From: Eubacterium sp.
Lineage (GTDB): Bacteria; Bacillota; Clostridia; Lachnospirales; Lachnospiraceae
Reading direction: 5' to 3'
Length of the DNA stretch: 8,106 nt
Assembly: GCA_003520145.1 (NCBI GenBank)
Contig: DOVJ01000085.1
Span: 968 to 9,073, forward strand
Part shown: piece after piece, positions 5,609 through 8,106 of the stretch
How the letters are laid out: every line of letters begins with the position of its first letter
Position numbering within the stretch: the first letter of the stretch is position 1
Program-made: the position numbers and the translations under genes
Notes under the pieces: model-generated
The model's input: the letters and a program-made list of their open reading frames with translations, nothing else
What the model was told of the DNA's origin: nothing
Database searches by the model: none

Positions 5609-6557
5609 GAAACCATCTAAGATGCCGGTGCGTATCCTTAATCGCTCGGTTTTGAACAATATACACGGCAAGGATTATATCGGTCAGGGACATGGTCAGG
5701 GAGGCGTGATATGTGACGATATATGCGTCAGCACAGTATCGATGAGATACAAAACTGATTTTTTAGAGACCGACCTGTGCCGCTGCATCAACAATCTTAC
5801 GGCTGCGGGCGCGGACTGCGTGGGTCTGACAGTGAATATCATGTTTCCAAGAACATTTGTCGAAAGCAGGCTTAAGAATCTTGTTAAGCGAATAGATACT
5901 TTCTGCATAAAGCATGGACTTCGATATATGGGCGGTAACACGGAAGTATCAGCAGATGTCAAGGATATAGTGGTAAGTGTTACTGCTGTTGGACATGTGC
6001 GAAGGAAGTTTTCAAAAGCCAGCCCTAAAGAGTACATAATCGTCGCGGGAGATGTTGGACGCATGGGTCTTCATGTTCTTGGAAGGACTTATGAAGAGGA
6101 GTTGTCAAAGCGTTATAACAGTCTGTTTATGGAACGCTTAAGAGTAGATAAGGATGGCTTTTTGTTAAGCGATATCTTAGATATCACGAAGGACTCGAAG
6201 GTGACCTGTATGCAGGATCTTACGAGTATGGGAGTGTTCGGAGGACTGTATGAACTGTCTGAGAGAACAGGGCTTGGCATAGAGGTGGATATCGATGAGA
6301 TCCCAATCAGACAGGAGACTATAGAAGTATGTGAATACTTCAAGATCAATCCTTATGAAGTGGATAGTCTGGGCGCTATGCTCATAATATCTCCGGAGTA
6401 CGAGGATATCGTATCGAAGCTTAAGAACAGTGGTATGATGGCTTCTGTTATAGGCAGACTTACGGATAAAAAGGACAGAGTAGCGATATATAAGGGTGAG
6501 AAGAGAAATCTCAATGAACTGTCGTGCGATGCATTGGCAGAGATATTGTATAGATAG
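5607..6557 (+). CDS. PurM/HypE-superfamily (AIR synthase-related) protein with altered active-site residues
   Basis: A 316-residue protein of the PurM-HypE-ThiL-SelD superfamily, ATP-using enzymes with two alpha/beta domains. Matches to HypE-like sequences run through its length: CDDICVSTVSM (36-46) at the first Asp-rich motif, INNLTAAGAD (61-70) where relatives have a VNDxAxxGA motif, GGNTEVS (109-115) for GGHTEV, GDVGRMGLHVLG (148-159), MQDLTSMG (202-209) for MRDPTRGG, then GLGIEVDIDEIPI. Several residues that bind metal or nucleotide in the superfamily appear replaced, including Asn63 for the usual Asp and no TTD at 43-45. The PRIC-type C-terminal Cys motif of HypE is absent, so carbamoyl dehydration is unlikely. 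ATG 5607 is the first start after an in-frame stop. It is 12 bases from the Lrp-type gene and should be co-transcribed. Substrate unknown. Confidence 0.8.
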   Translation: MKPSKMPVRILNRSVLNNIHGKDYIGQGHGQGGVICDDICVSTVSMRYKTDFLETDLCRCINNLTAAGADCVGLTVNIMFPRTFVESRLKNLVKRIDTFCIKHGLRYMGGNTEVSADVKDIVVSVTAVGHVRRKFSKASPKEYIIVAGDVGRMGLHVLGRTYEEELSKRYNSLFMERLRVDKDGFLLSDILDITKDSKVTCMQDLTSMGVFGGLYELSERTGLGIEVDIDEIPIRQETIEVCEYFKINPYEVDSLGAMLIISPEYEDIVSKLKNSGMMASVIGRLTDKKDRVAIYKGEKRNLNELSCDALAEILYR

Positions 6558-6562
6558 AGAGG
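6557..6562 (+). promoter_or_regulatory. Ribosome binding site that decides the start of the Lrp-type gene
   Basis: GAGAGG overlaps the last base of the previous stop codon. It is one base from the in-frame ATG at 6564, too close to use, and 7 bases from the ATG at 6570, which is therefore the likely start. Confidence 0.6.
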
Positions 6563-6569
6563 TATGCAT

Positions 6570-7052
6570 ATGAGAGAGAAGATATTGGAAATTCTCGAGA
6601 AGAATGCCAAGGTTGATGTGCATGAGATCGCAGTCAGACTCGGCGTGAATGAAGTAGATGTTGCGAATGAGCTTGCAGATATGGAGAAAGAAAAAGTTAT
6701 CTGCGGATATCACACTCTTATCAACTGGGATAAGACTTCTAAGGAGAAGGTTACCGCACTTATAGAGGTTAAGGTTACTCCTCAGCGCGGTCTTGGATTC
6801 GACAGCATAGCGGAGAGAATATATAATTATGAGGAGATCACAGCTGTATATCTCATGTCCGGCGGATTTGATTTCACAGTCATAATCGAAGGTCAGAGCA
6901 TGAAGACTGTTGCGCAGTTTGTTGCCAACAAGCTTGCTCCTTTGGAGGCAGTACTTAGTACTTCAACACATTTTATACTTAAGAAGTACAAGGATCACAA
7001 GACTGTGATCGAGGATGTTCAAAAAGATGAAAGGATACTGGTAACACCATGA
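6570..7052 (+). CDS. Lrp/AsnC-family transcriptional regulator
   Basis: A 160-residue regulator of the feast/famine (Lrp/AsnC) family: oligomeric DNA-binding proteins that usually sense an amino acid. An N-terminal winged helix-turn-helix spans about 1-50 (KILEILEKNAKVDVHEIA, then the recognition-helix region GVNEVDVANELADME). The RAM ligand-binding and dimerisation domain spans about 58-140 and includes SGGFDFTVIIEG, the conserved Gly-Asp turn near the effector site. Length matches the family. The in-frame ATG at 6564 would add two residues but is only one base from the ribosome binding site. Its stop overlaps the aminotransferase start (ATGA, 7049-7052), indicating translational coupling. 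Lrp/AsnC genes are often next to the amino-acid genes they control, so it probably regulates this operon; the AT-rich palindrome at 5591-5608 is a candidate site. Confidence 0.92.
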   Translation: MREKILEILEKNAKVDVHEIAVRLGVNEVDVANELADMEKEKVICGYHTLINWDKTSKEKVTALIEVKVTPQRGLGFDSIAERIYNYEEITAVYLMSGGFDFTVIIEGQSMKTVAQFVANKLAPLEAVLSTSTHFILKKYKDHKTVIEDVQKDERILVTP

Positions 7053-8106
7053 GAGAGCCTTTAGCTGATTCCATAATTAATATTCAACCATCAGGTATAA
7101 GAAAGTTTTTTGATATAGTCAGTGAGATGAAGGATGCTATATCCTTAGGCGTTGGTGAACCTGACTTTGAGACACCTTGGAAGGTAAGAGAAGAGGGCAT
7201 ATATGCTCTTGAGAAGGGTAAGACTTTCTATACTTCCAACAGTGGACTTAAGGAACTTAGGCAGGAGATATGCCACTATGTAGACCGCAAGTACAATCTT
7301 AAGTATGATTATGCTCATGAGACACTTGTTACTGTAGGTGGTAGCGAGGCTATAGATATAGCTCTTCGCTGTATGGTCAATCCACAGGATGAAGTTATCA
7401 TACCACAGCCTAGTTATGTATCTTACTATCCTTGTGCTGTTATGGCGGGTGCTAAGCCTGTTATTATAGAGCTTAAGGAAGAGGATAACTTCAAGCTTAC
7501 TAAAGAAGAACTCCTTGATGCTATAACAGATAAGACCAAGATCCTCATACTTCCATTCCCGAATAACCCTACAGGTGCTATCATGGAGAAGGAAGAGCTT
7601 GAGGAGATCGCTAAGGTTATAATCGAGAAGGATTTATATGTCATATCTGATGAGATATATTCAGAGCTTACTTACAAGGGTAAGCATGTGTCTATCGCAT
7701 CGCTTCCTGGCATGAAGGAGAGAACTATTGTTATCAACGGCTTTTCTAAGGCATTTGCCATGACGGGATGGAGACTTGGATATGCACTCGGACCTCAGAA
7801 TATCATACAGCAGATGACCAAGCTTCATCAGTTTGCGATCATGTGTGCTCCTACCAACAGCCAGTTTGCTGCTGTTGAAGCACTCAAGAATTGCGATAAT
7901 GATGTTGCAAGGATGGTAGATGCTTATGATCAGAGAAGAAGATACCTGATGGATGCATTTGAACATATGGGACTTGATTGTTTTGAACCACATGGTGCTT
8001 TCTATATGTTCCCATCTATCAAGAAGTTTAATATGAGCTCGGATGAATTCGCGACAAGGCTTCTTAAGGAAGAGAAGGTTGCTGTAGTTCCGGGTACTGC
8101 ATTTGG
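7049..8106 (+). CDS. PLP-dependent aminotransferase, class I/II (fold type I), 3' truncated by window
   Basis: 352 codons are present and the frame is open to the window edge; relatives have about 390 residues, so roughly the last 40 are missing. Fold-type I aminotransferases move an amino group between amino and 2-oxo acids through pyridoxal phosphate. Near the N-terminus is SLGVGEPDFETP, the substrate-loop motif of the AspC/AlaT/PatA-like (I-gamma) group. NNPTGA at 172-177 and SDEIYSEL at 200-207 carry the PLP-contacting Asn and Asp, and Lys234 in SKAFAMTGWRLGYA is the Schiff-base lysine with its Arg anchor. All key residues visible are intact. The ATG overlaps the Lrp-type stop (ATGA); AAAGGA (7030-7035) lies 13 bases upstream, so coupling may assist initiation. 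The substrate (alanine, aspartate, aromatic amino acid or acetyl-diaminopimelate) cannot be decided. Confidence 0.92.
   Translation, partial: MREPLADSIINIQPSGIRKFFDIVSEMKDAISLGVGEPDFETPWKVREEGIYALEKGKTFYTSNSGLKELRQEICHYVDRKYNLKYDYAHETLVTVGGSEAIDIALRCMVNPQDEVIIPQPSYVSYYPCAVMAGAKPVIIELKEEDNFKLTKEELLDAITDKTKILILPFPNNPTGAIMEKEELEEIAKVIIEKDLYVISDEIYSELTYKGKHVSIASLPGMKERTIVINGFSKAFAMTGWRLGYALGPQNIIQQMTKLHQFAIMCAPTNSQFAAVEALKNCDNDVARMVDAYDQRRRYLMDAFEHMGLDCFEPHGAFYMFPSIKKFNMSSDEFATRLLKEEKVAVVPGTAF

Noticed and set aside
5607..6557. Assignment as HypE (hydrogenase maturation)
   Set aside because: The C-terminal Cys motif required for carbamoyl transfer is absent, several superfamily ligands are replaced, and no hydrogenase or hyp gene is nearby.
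6177..6713. 178-codon open frame on the minus strand
   Set aside because: It is antisense to the well-supported PurM-like and Lrp-type genes, has no recognisable domain, and has the composition of a codon shadow.
7661..7993. 110-codon open frame on the minus strand
   Set aside because: It is antisense to the aminotransferase active-site region, which is intact on the plus strand.

Overview
The window looks like a chromosomal segment of a motile, anaerobic Gram-positive of the class Clostridia, most likely a Lachnospiraceae (Butyrivibrio/Roseburia-like). This is inferred from gene order, family resemblance, strong AAGGAGG-type ribosome binding sites and moderate-to-low GC. No rRNA, tRNA, CRISPR array, insertion sequence or phage gene is visible, and no gap between genes exceeds about 50 bases.

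Region 1 (1-2567) is a co-directional cell-shape and flagellar cluster. It holds the 3' end of an MreB/Mbl actin homologue, two flagellar rod proteins (FlgF/FlhO-like and FlgG/FlhP-like) and a 127-residue rod-binding protein that matches only the N-terminal half of FlgJ. The mbl-flhO-flhP order is the one known from Bacillus subtilis. The cluster ends in two hairpins; the second, followed by five T, is a good intrinsic terminator.

Region 2 (2568-4803) is recD2, an SF1 helicase gene with tandem helix-hairpin-helix motifs and all the expected helicase motifs. It probably starts at a TTG (2587), not at the upstream ATG (2536) that lies beside the terminator stem. Its Shine-Dalgarno sequence can pair with the descending arm and T-tract of that terminator, so the leader has two mutually exclusive folds.

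Region 3 (4850-5607) is a compact divergent locus. A minus-strand gene encodes a 193-residue protein with an N-terminal membrane anchor and a repeat-like helical C-terminus. A 31-codon plus-strand ORF for a single-span membrane peptide lies upstream of it. A near-consensus minus-strand promoter (TTGACA, 17 bp, TAAAAT) sits over the 3' end of this small ORF, so the leader of the 193-residue gene would be antisense to most or all of it. A plus-strand TATAAT lies inside the same stretch, giving overlapping, probably competing promoters.

Region 4 (5607-8106) is a tight plus-strand operon: a divergent PurM/HypE-superfamily protein with several replaced active-site residues, an Lrp/AsnC-family regulator, and a fold-type I PLP aminotransferase that overlaps the regulator by ATGA and runs off the window. 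An amino-acid-responsive regulator next to an aminotransferase suggests amino-acid metabolism with local autoregulation. The role of the PurM-like protein is unknown.

Most of the window is ordinary core genome. The points most worth a second look are the recD2 leader, the overlapping promoters with the antisense micro-ORF, and the PurM-like protein.
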